Shown one piece after another: positions 54,833 to 63,711 of a DNA stretch of 64,000 bases; the stretch's first letter is position 1; the number at the start of each line of letters is the position of its first letter. Position numbers and translations under genes: made by a program. Below the pieces are notes generated by a model. It was given only the letters and a program-made list of their open reading frames with translations, did not search any database and had not been told where the DNA came from. Source of the stretch: Vibrio amylolyticus (lineage in GTDB: Bacteria; Pseudomonadota; Gammaproteobacteria; Enterobacterales; Vibrionaceae); contig NZ_JAJHVV010000012.1 of NCBI RefSeq assembly GCF_023145695.1, positions 62,001 through 126,000 on the forward strand. Direction: 5' to 3'.

Positions 54833-55247
54833 AGCTGTCCTCACTTAACGACGTAGATAGGTCATTCAGTGCAATCTTCGAGTCAAATACCAATTCAGTT
54901 TCTCCTTGGCTTGTATTCACTTTGGCAATGATATTAAAAGCGATCGCGTTTTCACTGGCTTTACGCTCAACGAGTTCGACAGACACATCGTGTAATCGCG
55001 GTTCAAATTGAGATACCCAAGTCTCGATTCTCATCGCTAATTGAGTTTGATCTAGACTTGCACTTAAAAGCTGAATATCTTCTATACCGAAGCGATGGTT
55101 CGAGCGGTTAAGCTCAACAAATCGATCATCAATGTAGAGTAGTGAAGCTTCAGATTCTAAAAGTTTCGTTAAGTGGTATTTGATATCTTCTACTTCATTG
55201 AAAGTATTCGCATTATTTTGACTAATAAAACTGCTCCATAAACTCAT
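54825..55247 (-). CDS. tssE: TssE, gp25-like T6SS baseplate subunit
   Basis: This 140-residue protein has the gp25 lysozyme-like fold pattern: EVEDIKYHLTKLLESEASLL near the N-terminus and FGIEDIQLLSASLDQTQLAMR, holding the conserved YG-like turn and E-x-R helix. VELVERKASENAIAFNIIAK follows. TssE helps nucleate sheath assembly on the baseplate. Its start codon overlaps the stop of the tssC-like gene (TAATG). Confidence 0.9.
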   Translation of the reverse strand: MSLWSSFISQNNANTFNEVEDIKYHLTKLLESEASLLYIDDRFVELNRSNHRFGIEDIQLLSASLDQTQLAMRIETWVSQFEPRLHDVSVELVERKASENAIAFNIIAKVNTSQGETELVFDSKIALNDLSTSLSEDSYE

Positions 55248-56641
55248 TACGCAACCTCATCTAAATCGGTTGTCAGAACCACTTCACTACTGAAATGATC
55301 ATATTGGTACTGAGGTACAATTCGTAATGTGCAGCTATAGTGGCCACGGTGAGATTTCGATTCGTTAATCTGAATCTTGGCAAAGCTTAAAGGGTATTTG
55401 GCTAATGTTTCTTCGTTAGCAAAAGAGACATTGCTTGAGAATTTTTCGATCCATTGAGTGAGAAAGACTTCACATTCAGCTGCGGTACTAAAGCTTCCTA
55501 TCATTTCCCTAACTTGTACTTTTAGATAGTGCGCAATTCGGCACGACATGAGAGTGGTCTGGATCTGTGTAAGCACTTTTTCATTGTCACTGTTGCCATA
55601 TTTCCAGATAGAATTGTTTCCGTTGAAGTAGTACTTATCTGAAAGTGGGCTTTTAGTCAGGGGAACAAAACCTTGTTGAGCATAGAATGATGAAATCTGC
55701 CCAAACAGCATGATTTTAGTCGTTGGCGAATTTAGGTAGTGACTAGACGTTGATATATTTGGGGTATTAACAATCGAACCTTGGTAGCGGTCATTCCATC
55801 GAGATTTTAAAAAGCCAAACCAATTAACTCGGTGATGTTCTTTGATAATTGTCGAGGCAAAGGCAAAAACAGCATTTCCCCACAGGCCACTTCCTGTTTC
55901 GTTAAAGATAAACCCAGCTTTTAGATTCTGGTATCGTTCTCTCATTCGAATGGATGGCATGACAAGAGCCACAAAACGAGAGCAGCTTTTCTTTCTCAGT
56001 TGTTGCCAAGCTAAGAAGTCTGGACCCGCAAGTATCTTCTCAATTCGAACAACGTCAGAGAGCCAATCTGCACCCTCGTTAACAAAAAAATGGTTATCTG
56101 GAGCAAGAAGAATAGGGCATAGTGTTGTTTCGCCAAGCTTACCAAGAAGCTCTAGAGTAAAGAGATCATCGTAGTCGGCATCAAAATCCATATCCATTTT
56201 GATAGGATGTGTAAATAGCAAGGTGCCAAATGGCTGGCCCCCGAGAGTATTTAGCTCTTTGTTTCCAATCAGATTATACAAGTGGCTGCTTTTGGTGCTG
56301 TAGGCTTGATTCACGTCGGATGAAATTTCATGCCAGCTCATATCCAACATTCGTATTTTGGTACGTTGGCTATTAACGGGTAGGTGAATAAGCCCTTCCA
56401 AGCCAAGCCAGTTACTGTGGAGCTCTTCAAACTCGTCTGCGTGTAAAATATGGTTAAGTTGGTTAGACAACTGTTGGTCGATATTAGCAATCAATCGACT
56501 AAGCTTACCGACTAGGCTCGAGGCGCTAGATACTATATTTGGGTCGAGTTCAGATAGTAAAGACAACGCTTTTTTCATAAAGGCGTTGTCTTTATCATCT
56601 AGTTGATTAAAGGTTTCTTGCCAATCTGTATTTAACTGCAT
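55247..56641 (-). CDS. Second TssC-like sheath protein (divergent paralogue)
   Basis: From the ATG at 56641 the protein has 464 residues; a GTG at 56671 would add ten, but it lies directly on a Shine-Dalgarno-like AAGGAT and inside a hairpin. TssC landmarks are recognisable but altered: LEGLIHLPVNSQRTKIRMLD, YNLIGNKELNTLGGQPFGTLL and GPDFLAWQQLRKKSCSRFVAL. MSCRIAHYLKVQVREMIGSF and a beta-handshake-like C-terminus ending VVLTTDLDEV follow. It immediately follows the regular tssC. It may cap the sheath or replace TssC in part, or be an accessory baseplate protein. Confidence 0.8.
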   Translation of the reverse strand: MQLNTDWQETFNQLDDKDNAFMKKALSLLSELDPNIVSSASSLVGKLSRLIANIDQQLSNQLNHILHADEFEELHSNWLGLEGLIHLPVNSQRTKIRMLDMSWHEISSDVNQAYSTKSSHLYNLIGNKELNTLGGQPFGTLLFTHPIKMDMDFDADYDDLFTLELLGKLGETTLCPILLAPDNHFFVNEGADWLSDVVRIEKILAGPDFLAWQQLRKKSCSRFVALVMPSIRMRERYQNLKAGFIFNETGSGLWGNAVFAFASTIIKEHHRVNWFGFLKSRWNDRYQGSIVNTPNISTSSHYLNSPTTKIMLFGQISSFYAQQGFVPLTKSPLSDKYYFNGNNSIWKYGNSDNEKVLTQIQTTLMSCRIAHYLKVQVREMIGSFSTAAECEVFLTQWIEKFSSNVSFANEETLAKYPLSFAKIQINESKSHRGHYSCTLRIVPQYQYDHFSSEVVLTTDLDEVA

Positions 56642-56649
56642 ACAAATAA

Positions 56650-56671
56650 GTGGCCGAATTACTCCGGCCAC
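56650..56671 (-). promoter_or_regulatory. Hairpin between tssC and the tssC-like gene
   Basis: GTGGCCG and CGGCCAC form a perfect 7-bp stem around an 8-base loop, starting 9 bases after the tssC stop codon. There is no T-run. It could protect the tssBC transcript from 3' decay or lower expression of the downstream paralogue. Confidence 0.5.
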
Positions 56672-56680
56672 ATCCTTCGG

Positions 56681-58159
56681 TTAACCAGGGATCTTAGCAA
56701 CCATACGAACAGAGGTTGTCAGCTCTTCTAGCTGTAACCAAGGGCGTAAGTGTGCAACCGCTGAATACGAACCTGGTCGACCAGGCTGTTCAACAACTTC
56801 AATACGAGACTCACATAGAGGTGTTTTTCCACGTTGCTCATTACCAATGGCACCTGAATTGGTATATTGATCGATCCACAATTGAAGTTCCCTTTGAATA
56901 TCAGGAGCTTCAAGATTAGAACCTAATTTGTCACGACCCATGATTTTCAAGTAGTGGGCGATACGACTACTTGCCATGATATACGGCAAACGTGCAGAAA
57001 TCGCGGCATTGGCAGTGGCATCAGGGTCGGTAAACGTTTTAGGTTTTTGAGTCGTTTGACCACCGATAAATACGCCATAGTTGGAGTTTTTGTAGTGAAC
57101 GAGTGGCAAGAAGCCTAAGTCGCTGAGCTCTTTTTCTCGTTCATCAGTTAGATTTACTTCAGTAGGACATTGTTGAAGAATGTCACCGGCTTCAGATTTG
57201 TAGGTTAGGTTCGGAAGGTCTTCTACTTTACCTCCATTATCTAAACCACGAATTGAAGTACACCAACCTGTTGCTGTATACGCTTGAGTCATTTTAAGGC
57301 CCAAATCGTAAGCGGCATTAGACCAAACTAGCTGATCATTACCAGCTGGTTTAGGGTTGCCATCCATGTCTGTATCAAGTTCTTCATACTCAAATACATT
57401 AGTACCTAACCCTTTTCCACCGTAAGGCAGTCTGGCTAACGTTCTTGGTAGGGTTAAAGTAACGTATCGAGCATCATCACTTTCTCTAAATGAATTCCAT
57501 GCAGCATAAGCAGGGGAGTCAAAACCTGCCGCAACCGGTTTACCTTCGTTGAATGTTGTGAAGTCATTAAATTCGAACATCTCAGCATTTGCAGAAGCGA
57601 CAAAAGGTGCGTGACAAGCAGCCGCCACTTCGCCCATATATCTAAGTAGAGCAACGTCTTCATCTTTCGCACTGAATTCGTAGTCACCAATGAACGCTCC
57701 GTATGGCTCGCCACCAGCAGTACCGTATTCACCTTGGTACACCGCATTGAAGAGAGGGCTTCGATCGATTGCTGGCGCATCTTCAAACTGCTCAAGAAGC
57801 TCTTCTTGTGTGAAATCAACCATTTTAATCTTCAGATCTCTACCAAGCTCGCTTTCTTTAACCAGTTTTTGCACTCCGCGCCATGATCCTTCCAGTTTTT
57901 GAAAGTCATCTTTTTGCATAACGGCAGAGAGCTGCTTTGACAATTTCTTATCAATTTCACAAATGGCATTTTCAATGGTCTTTGTGACGTTTTTATCCCA
58001 TGTAACCGTGCCTGATAGCGCTTGTTCTGCAAGAACAGAGAAAAGCTCTTTGGTCGTGTCAGCAGGTGTTTGAGTCGTTGCTTCAATGGCTCTGTCTAAA
58101 AAGCTCAGTGAGCCTTCCGCAGCTTCGGGTTGCGCTTGATTCTCAGTTTCTGTACTCAT
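56681..58159 (-). CDS. tssC: TssC, T6SS contractile sheath large subunit
   Basis: This 492-residue protein matches the standard TssC (VipB) length and landmarks. FQKLEGSWRGVQKLVKESEL, FNAVYQGEYGTAGGEPYGAF, and RYVTLTLPRTLARLPYGG are present. YIMASSRIAHYLKIMGRDKLG and a C-terminus PWLQLEELTTSVRMVAKIPG follow. It polymerises with TssB around the Hcp tube. Its start overlaps the tssB stop (TAATG), implying coupled translation. Confidence 0.97.
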   Translation of the reverse strand: MSTETENQAQPEAAEGSLSFLDRAIEATTQTPADTTKELFSVLAEQALSGTVTWDKNVTKTIENAICEIDKKLSKQLSAVMQKDDFQKLEGSWRGVQKLVKESELGRDLKIKMVDFTQEELLEQFEDAPAIDRSPLFNAVYQGEYGTAGGEPYGAFIGDYEFSAKDEDVALLRYMGEVAAACHAPFVASANAEMFEFNDFTTFNEGKPVAAGFDSPAYAAWNSFRESDDARYVTLTLPRTLARLPYGGKGLGTNVFEYEELDTDMDGNPKPAGNDQLVWSNAAYDLGLKMTQAYTATGWCTSIRGLDNGGKVEDLPNLTYKSEAGDILQQCPTEVNLTDEREKELSDLGFLPLVHYKNSNYGVFIGGQTTQKPKTFTDPDATANAAISARLPYIMASSRIAHYLKIMGRDKLGSNLEAPDIQRELQLWIDQYTNSGAIGNEQRGKTPLCESRIEVVEQPGRPGSYSAVAHLRPWLQLEELTTSVRMVAKIPG

Positions 58160-58662
58160 TATTCTGCTCCCTCGCTGTCAATACCAAGCTCACCAGACAA
58201 AGCGTTGATGGTGTCAGCACTTTGAAGAACCTCTTTAAGAAGTTTTTCTAAATCACGAGAGCGGTCTGCTTTAGATAATAGAACCTTGAGTTGGTTACGC
58301 GTTTCGACGAGCTTTTTCAGAGGTTCAACTTGATCAATAATGGCTTCAGGTTCGAAGTCTTTCATTGATGAAAATTTCAGATCTGCTGAAAATTCGCTAT
58401 CGTCATCAGCTAAGACATTCTCAACTTTTAATGAAAGCTCTGGACCGACGCGTTTCATTACGTTGTCGAAATTATCTTTATCAACATTATAAAATTCACG
58501 ATCTTCTACATCAGATTTATCTTGTTTATGACCAGAGTAGTCTCCAATCACACCGACAACAAAAGGAAGTTCTTTTGTTTCTACTGCGCCGTTAGTTTCC
58601 ACATCGTAAGTAATACTTACACGGTTTTTACTGACGCGTTTATGTTGGGAATTTAATGCCAC
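58159..58662 (-). CDS. tssB: TssB, T6SS contractile sheath small subunit
   Basis: This 167-residue protein has the TssB (VipA) pattern: NRVSITYDVETNGAVETKEL, LPFVVGVIGDYSGH, FYNVDKDNFDNVMKRVGPEL, then EAIIDQVEPLKKLVETRNQL and a C-terminal helix KLLKEVLQSAD that ClpV recognises at its N-side in relatives. It pairs with TssC as protomer of the sheath. It follows hcp after 16 bases. Confidence 0.96.
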   Translation of the reverse strand: MALNSQHKRVSKNRVSITYDVETNGAVETKELPFVVGVIGDYSGHKQDKSDVEDREFYNVDKDNFDNVMKRVGPELSLKVENVLADDDSEFSADLKFSSMKDFEPEAIIDQVEPLKKLVETRNQLKVLLSKADRSRDLEKLLKEVLQSADTINALSGELGIDSEGAE

Positions 58663-58678
58663 GATAGCGCTCCTTTAA

Positions 58679-59200
58679 TTAGCTAGCAGTAGAGGTGACT
58701 TTAGCTTGAGTAGCATCAAAGCCAACTTCAGGGCCTTTATCAATCTTGCCGCCTTCGCCTTCAATGTAGTAAGCCTTTGATATTTGTGTGTAAGTTAAGC
58801 TAAATGATTCGTTTGGAAGTGAACCGTCAGTCGCAGACATATTGTAGCTAGACATACGAGCTGCACTTAAAGTGACGATTAGGTAAGGATCGGCACCTGA
58901 ACCTTCACGATTAGGTTTCGTCATAATGACTTCAATTGTTTTTCCTTCGCCACCCGGTGCATATAGAAATGTTGTTAGGAATGGACTTGCACCATCACAA
59001 ACGCGGTTAATATTAATTTCGCCTAATGCAACCATACCTTTGTCTGCATTGTTCGCATTACCAACGTCGATACCGACGCCACGAACAGCACTCCAAGAAA
59101 GGCTATCGATCGCAAAGAAGCCATCTTTGCCACCTATCTTGTCGACGGTTGCAGCGCCTTTAGGGTTTGTGCCATCGATTCTCATGAAAATTGAAGCCAT
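58679..59200 (-). CDS. hcp: Hcp (TssD), T6SS inner tube protein
   Basis: This 173-residue protein starts MASIFMRIDGTNPKGAAT and carries the Hcp beta-barrel with FAIDSLSWSAVRGVG, GEININRVCDGASPFLTTFL, and a C-terminal NESFSLTYTQISKAYY strand. It forms hexameric rings stacked into the tube that carries effectors and is expelled on firing. It lies 31 bases after tssA, so there is no strong separate promoter in that gap. Confidence 0.96.
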   Translation of the reverse strand: MASIFMRIDGTNPKGAATVDKIGGKDGFFAIDSLSWSAVRGVGIDVGNANNADKGMVALGEININRVCDGASPFLTTFLYAPGGEGKTIEVIMTKPNREGSGADPYLIVTLSAARMSSYNMSATDGSLPNESFSLTYTQISKAYYIEGEGGKIDKGPEVGFDATQAKVTSTAS

Positions 59201-59231
59201 TGTTTTCTCCTTTGCGTTATCGCATTTTTAG

Positions 59232-60656
59232 TTACCACTCGAAGCTAGTGACGGCGCCACTATCTTGAGAAGGTTGTTGTCCAGTTTCTGTCCGTGTTGC
59301 TGTAGTAGCCGTATCACTGACGTTAAAATTGTCGCTTGGATCATTGCTACTTAGCGAAGAACCAGACGAGGTAAGAGCGGTATTTGTTGATGAGGATGAT
59401 TTTTTTGCTAAATCGGTTTGAGATAAGTTATCCATACCCGTTAGCTGATTTATCTGTTGTAGCATTTGAGTATCTTTACCTACCATTTCTTCTAGAAGCT
59501 CGGGCAAACTTAAGTAACCCCAACGAATTGCGCGCTCCAACAAAAATGAGATTGGGCTATGTGGTTCGGCTTGTTTAAAATAGTCCGAGATTTTACGTAA
59601 CTCATGAAAAGCTTGATCGCGATTAGTAACGGCACCCTGAGCGGATATTATCGAAGCTGAGTTATTCTCTATCGAAATAGGAGCAGGGGCATCCGTGGTT
59701 GGCGCTGATTGCTGGAGAGTTGAATTGATAGAATTGTTTTCTTCAGATATGCCAATTGAAGGTTCTATTCTGTTTTCTACGCGGCTTGATACTGTCTCTT
59801 GAGAGTGGGCCTGAACGACAGGCGCTGCTGCAATTGCAAAATGGTCATCTAATGGCCAAGCAGAAAATGTATCACTGACTAAGAATTTAATGGCGTTAAT
59901 AAAATCAGCAATATTGGCTTTTATGAATTTAAATGAAATAGGGGTTACCCCCAACTCTTTGCAGTGCGCTGCGATCACATCCTCAGATTGAGATAAGTTT
60001 TGATAAGCATTCGATAATGCGTTTAGTGTTTCTTGCACGTTACTGTTGAATTGAGATGAAGCCGATTGTTTGACTTCCGCTAGCGAGCCACTGCGTTCTG
60101 CCGTTAAATAATCAAAGAAACTGATTTCGCCAACAAGGGGAAGTAACTGGAGAGGCATGAATACTGCTGTTGAGTCGGGGCTTTCACCAACAAGTTGAAG
60201 TAAGGGCTTTAATCTAAATTCAGCAAGCTCTTTATCACCTTCTGGCCCTTCCGCAGCTTTGCGTTTACCTTCAGGAAGCATAGGGTTTAGCTCACCCCAG
60301 TGCCTTTCAAGTAAGCCATGCATAGCCTCAATCGCTGATGCAAAGTTATTGAAGGGGTCACGGGAAAAAAGCTGGCTCGCAATATACCAACCAAGTATTT
60401 CTAGATCTTTGGTTTGTTGTTCGAGTGCGTCTTGAGTGACCGTTCTTAACGTTTCCCAATTCGTATCATTAGTTTCCAGCAACTCCTGGTTACTTGACGC
60501 TTCAGGGGTTTCAATCAGCTGTCGAAAAGAGGACTGCGCTGTGTTGTAAGCGTTCCTCAATCCTCGATAAGCACTTCTGTCCAATTTTAGATATGTACCA
60601 CATGGCTTGTCGTCTGATATTGGTGTTAACAAGCTATTCACATCAACCATATGCAT
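59232..60656 (-). CDS. tssA: TssA, T6SS cap or sheath-assembly protein
   Basis: This 474-residue protein has the ImpA_N domain in its first 130 residues (LLTPISDDKPCGTYLKLDRS and ILGWYIASQLFSRDPFNNF). A middle helical domain and a Ser/Thr/Asn-rich linker near 280-330 follow. RDQAFHELRKISDYFKQAEP and SPISFLLERAIRWGYLSLPE then form the usual C-terminal helical block. A low-complexity Ser/Thr tail ends the protein. TssA recruits baseplate components and follows the growing sheath end. The start may be the second methionine at 60650. Confidence 0.92.
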   Translation of the reverse strand: MHMVDVNSLLTPISDDKPCGTYLKLDRSAYRGLRNAYNTAQSSFRQLIETPEASSNQELLETNDTNWETLRTVTQDALEQQTKDLEILGWYIASQLFSRDPFNNFASAIEAMHGLLERHWGELNPMLPEGKRKAAEGPEGDKELAEFRLKPLLQLVGESPDSTAVFMPLQLLPLVGEISFFDYLTAERSGSLAEVKQSASSQFNSNVQETLNALSNAYQNLSQSEDVIAAHCKELGVTPISFKFIKANIADFINAIKFLVSDTFSAWPLDDHFAIAAAPVVQAHSQETVSSRVENRIEPSIGISEENNSINSTLQQSAPTTDAPAPISIENNSASIISAQGAVTNRDQAFHELRKISDYFKQAEPHSPISFLLERAIRWGYLSLPELLEEMVGKDTQMLQQINQLTGMDNLSQTDLAKKSSSSTNTALTSSGSSLSSNDPSDNFNVSDTATTATRTETGQQPSQDSGAVTSFEW

Positions 60657-60869
60657 TCCATTGCTATTTGGGGTTGTAATTAAGTAAGGTACTTCTACCG
60701 CACTGTTGGTTTTTTGTTAATAAATATAACAGTTTATTAATGAGTCTAAGTCTAGGTATAAATTATTTAATCTGCTATATAAATTATACTTTTAATCAAA
60801 AACTAGAGCTTCATCTAAGAAATCAAAGAGAAAACACGTAGAAAATTCATTACCAAGGGGAGTGAACCA
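60657..60869 (-). promoter_or_regulatory. AT-rich gap before tssA, probable internal promoter
   Basis: This 213-base region is the longest gap inside the T6SS cluster and is much richer in A and T than its surroundings. Motifs such as TATAAT and TATATT on the minus strand are present, but no pair with ideal spacing could be fixed. It probably starts the tssA-hcp-tssBC transcript. Confidence 0.4.
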
Positions 60870-61169
60870 TCAACCACCGATAAGGACGGTTGGCATTCCT
60901 AAAACGATTGTACCGCCATGTGCGGTTGTATCCCCCATTCGAGCAGCGGGTTTATTCATGATTAAGACTGTTGCACTGCCTTTAATTATCGAATCCGGTG
61001 GACCAACACAGACACACATATCACCTAGTGTTGCTGCTGGCATATTCCCAATGAGTACAGTGGGTACACCCGGACCAGTTATTGGCCCGCCAATATGAGG
61101 AATGGGAGGGACAGCGGGTGTTTGCATTGGACAAACGTGCATATCCGTCAATCTGGCCGCTAATGTCAT
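60870..61169 (-). CDS. PAAR-domain spike-tip protein
   Basis: From ATG 61169 the protein has 99 residues; the 25 upstream in-frame codons overlap the preceding gene and are rejected. It shows the Pro-Ala-Ala-Arg repeats (NMPAATLGD, NKPAARMGD) and the metal-ligand pattern with HVCPMQTPAVPPIPHIG near the N-terminus and C-x-C. GMPTVLIG and VPTVLIG are repeated. PAAR proteins sharpen the VgrG trimer tip and bind zinc. There is no C-terminal toxin extension, so an effector would have to bind separately. It starts 2 bases after the previous stop. Confidence 0.93.
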   Translation of the reverse strand: MTLAARLTDMHVCPMQTPAVPPIPHIGGPITGPGVPTVLIGNMPAATLGDMCVCVGPPDSIIKGSATVLIMNKPAARMGDTTAHGGTIVLGMPTVLIGG

Positions 61170-61171
61170 AG

Positions 61172-61732
61172 TTAGGTGCCCCCTTTTGCTATGTTTGTTG
61201 CTGTTTCTATTGCGTAGTGATAGTAGCGGTGAGTATGTTCCCACTCTGGTAGGGCGGCAGCATGGTTAATTGAGCCAGCCACTGCTTTTGAATAGAGCAG
61301 AGCATCAGGCATAACCTGTGGTAAATCTGGGGCTACAATACTGCCTGAACCATTCCAAAATACCGCTTGAGCAAGCCATGATGGTCCACAGTTTACATTA
61401 AGGCGGGTGGCGAATAATTCGGCTTTCCGGCGTAGTTCTTCAGAAGGTGTTTGAGCCCATGATTTTGCCGTTTCAATGCACTGAATCTGAGTTGGGTTCC
61501 AATCTTCTTTTCGCTGTTCTAAACAAAGGGCAGCCCACCAAATAGCTTCTCGAACTGGAAGAGCGTGTGCAAAGAACTGGCACAGATCAAAATATTGTTC
61601 ATTAGCGTTGAGTATCTCAATGGATTCATTGATGCTGCTATCTTCGGTGATAAGAGAGAGTGTCTCTTCCGATGGTTTGAAGCGCCCAATTACTTGCATA
61701 CCAACTTGGTAGGGGATTTTCTTATAACTCAT
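61172..61732 (-). CDS. Helical T6SS-associated protein, DUF6931-like
   Basis: This 186-residue protein is mostly helical and starts at the VgrG stop codon (TAATG overlap). Landmarks are SYKKIPYQVGMQVIGRF, LPVREAIWWAALCLEQRKED and a C-terminal helix HRYYHYAIETATNIAKGGT. The tryptophan-rich VREAIWWA segment resembles proteins annotated as DUF6931 found between vgrG and PAAR genes. The location suggests an adaptor or chaperone for loading VgrG or PAAR. The family assignment is by eye and is not certain. Confidence 0.6.
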   Translation of the reverse strand: MSYKKIPYQVGMQVIGRFKPSEETLSLITEDSSINESIEILNANEQYFDLCQFFAHALPVREAIWWAALCLEQRKEDWNPTQIQCIETAKSWAQTPSEELRRKAELFATRLNVNCGPSWLAQAVFWNGSGSIVAPDLPQVMPDALLYSKAVAGSINHAAALPEWEHTHRYYHYAIETATNIAKGGT

Positions 61733-63711
61733 TAATTCACCTTCACGATTGCGCCTTTTAGCTCGCCCATCACACCACCATCAAACGTTGCTTTAAGCCC
61801 AGATTTAAACTCAGCGCTCAGTTGACCTTCCGCACTAAGCGTTGTGTCCGCTTTTATTGCTACGCTAAGGCCTTTGATTGAGTTAGAACTGGTTGCTTCA
61901 AGTGCGGTTGTTACCCCTGAAATTTTGTTTGCAGATGTTGCTTTGCTTGTCACGTTGACACCTTCAAGAGTAAGACCACTGCTCGCTTTAATATCGATGT
62001 TTGTTGCTTCAATTGAGATAGCAGATGACGACATTGATATTTTGCTCGAGCCAACGACGAGATCGAGTGAATCGCTTCCCTCTAACTTGATGGATTTACC
62101 TTTTTCCGACAGTGCTTTAGTGACTTCTAGTGTGTAATTGTCTTCTGTTGAAATGGTCATTTTTTTCGTAACCGATTGAGAAAGTTCACCCTTTATTGTC
62201 TCGGTTTGATTTTCTTCAACGTCGTGAGTTAAGTCTTTCGCTGCATGAAGATAGATAAGCTCATTATCTTTTTTATCATCAAAATAGAGCTCATTCGCAA
62301 GCCCATCAAGTTTGGTGCTTATTCCAGACTTCGTGGTATTTTCTTCTTTGTAAGGAGGGCTGTTCTTACTGTTGTAGACACTCCCCGTGATAATAGGCTG
62401 GTCGGGGTCGCCATCAATAAATGAGACTAAGACTTCATGGCCAACTCGCGGGACAAATTGGCTTCCATAGCCAGAGCCCGCCAGCATTTGTGCGACCCGT
62501 ACGTAGCAACTGGTTTTATCACCACTTGTTTCGGTGTCCCAGTGAAATTGAATTCGGACTCTACCTTGATCATCCTGATTGATTTCTCCAGCTGTCGAAC
62601 CCGCAACAATGGCACTTTGAAGCCCAAGTATTTTCTTCTTACTCATGGGCGTTGGATAGTGGGGGGTGTCTTTAGCAATTAGCGTGAGATCGGATGACAC
62701 TTGCTCTTTTGAATAAGACCTTGTTTGGGAAATAACAGAGTACTCGCCAAGCAATGACTTATCTAAATGACTATTGAGCGTAAACCAAGTTCCGACTTCG
62801 AAGTTATCATGATGTGCTATTGCTTCAACGGTGGAAAAGTTCTGCTCAAGTTGTTCGATACGCCTTTTCGCAAGGTTACTCGCAAGGTCGGTTTTATCAC
62901 CCAAAATACCAAGAGGAGGGTAGTGACGTGATGTAAGTTTCGTGTTGTTGGCGATCGTGTGGCTAGATTTCGTTGCTTTACTCGTCACCAACTTAGACTG
63001 GCTGTCATCATAGGCTGATAGCTCAATACTGGCACCGTGGAATTGGGAGGTTGGCTGCCATGTTCTAATTAAGGGATTGCTTCCCGTAGGTGTTTCAGCC
63101 ATATCAAATTTGCTGATGCTTGCCTGTTCAAACGGTGTTTGTGCATCCTGCATGTTTAACGTATGCCCAGAGCTTGAATAAGTGAAAAAGTAATGGAGCC
63201 CTTCTTCTGCTAATAGGCGAGTGACAAAATCAAAATCAGATTCGTCATACTGTAAACAGTACTCTCTTTTCGTGCTTGGAAGGCTTCCAAACTTGCTATC
63301 ACCACTAAATCCAGCCTGCGTAAAAACGTCCGAGACAATGTCTTTGGTTGATTGATTTTGGTAAACACGAAAATGATGAGTGTGTTTGAGTAACCAAAAC
63401 CATGGTCGCAGAATAATTCGATAAGAGGAGTACTGAAGTTTATCGTCCATACCAATGTGTTGAATATGGGTAATAACACCGTTAACGGTGCTAGATAGCT
63501 TTAAACTTCCGGACTGATTAAGGTAATGATTAACCGAGAGTTGTTGACCTAATTGGTTCTCAACTGAAAAAGATTTAGAGACTAACGTTATTGATATTTT
63601 AAAAGGCTCCGAAAGGCCTTCCTCAATAAGGCTGTCCGTAACGACATGATCTTGTCCTTTATAGTCGACAGCAGAGATTGAACTTGCTGACGCACTGAAT
63701 TGTTCAGCCAT
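61732..63711 (-). CDS. vgrG: VgrG (TssI), T6SS spike protein
   Basis: I place the start at ATG 63711, with AAGGAG five bases ahead; a GTG two codons earlier is too close to that signal. The 659 residues contain the gp27-like base (RILLRPWFWLLKHTHHFRVY-like region, DIVSDVFTQAGFSGDSKFG, REYCLQYDESDFDFVTRLLAEEGLHYFF split by strand) and the OB fold GRVRIQFHWDTE. The gp5 spike VPRVGHEVLVSFIDGDPDQP and a long C-terminal beta-helix of short strand repeats follow. There is no added effector domain. It is the first T6SS gene in the window. Confidence 0.95.
   Translation of the reverse strand: MAEQFSASASSISAVDYKGQDHVVTDSLIEEGLSEPFKISITLVSKSFSVENQLGQQLSVNHYLNQSGSLKLSSTVNGVITHIQHIGMDDKLQYSSYRIILRPWFWLLKHTHHFRVYQNQSTKDIVSDVFTQAGFSGDSKFGSLPSTKREYCLQYDESDFDFVTRLLAEEGLHYFFTYSSSGHTLNMQDAQTPFEQASISKFDMAETPTGSNPLIRTWQPTSQFHGASIELSAYDDSQSKLVTSKATKSSHTIANNTKLTSRHYPPLGILGDKTDLASNLAKRRIEQLEQNFSTVEAIAHHDNFEVGTWFTLNSHLDKSLLGEYSVISQTRSYSKEQVSSDLTLIAKDTPHYPTPMSKKKILGLQSAIVAGSTAGEINQDDQGRVRIQFHWDTETSGDKTSCYVRVAQMLAGSGYGSQFVPRVGHEVLVSFIDGDPDQPIITGSVYNSKNSPPYKEENTTKSGISTKLDGLANELYFDDKKDNELIYLHAAKDLTHDVEENQTETIKGELSQSVTKKMTISTEDNYTLEVTKALSEKGKSIKLEGSDSLDLVVGSSKISMSSSAISIEATNIDIKASSGLTLEGVNVTSKATSANKISGVTTALEATSSNSIKGLSVAIKADTTLSAEGQLSAEFKSGLKATFDGGVMGELKGAIVKVN

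Noticed and set aside
60862..61098. Plus-strand frame rich in proline opposite the PAAR gene
   Set aside because: Its repeats are the reverse complement of the PAAR repeats, so it is a shadow.
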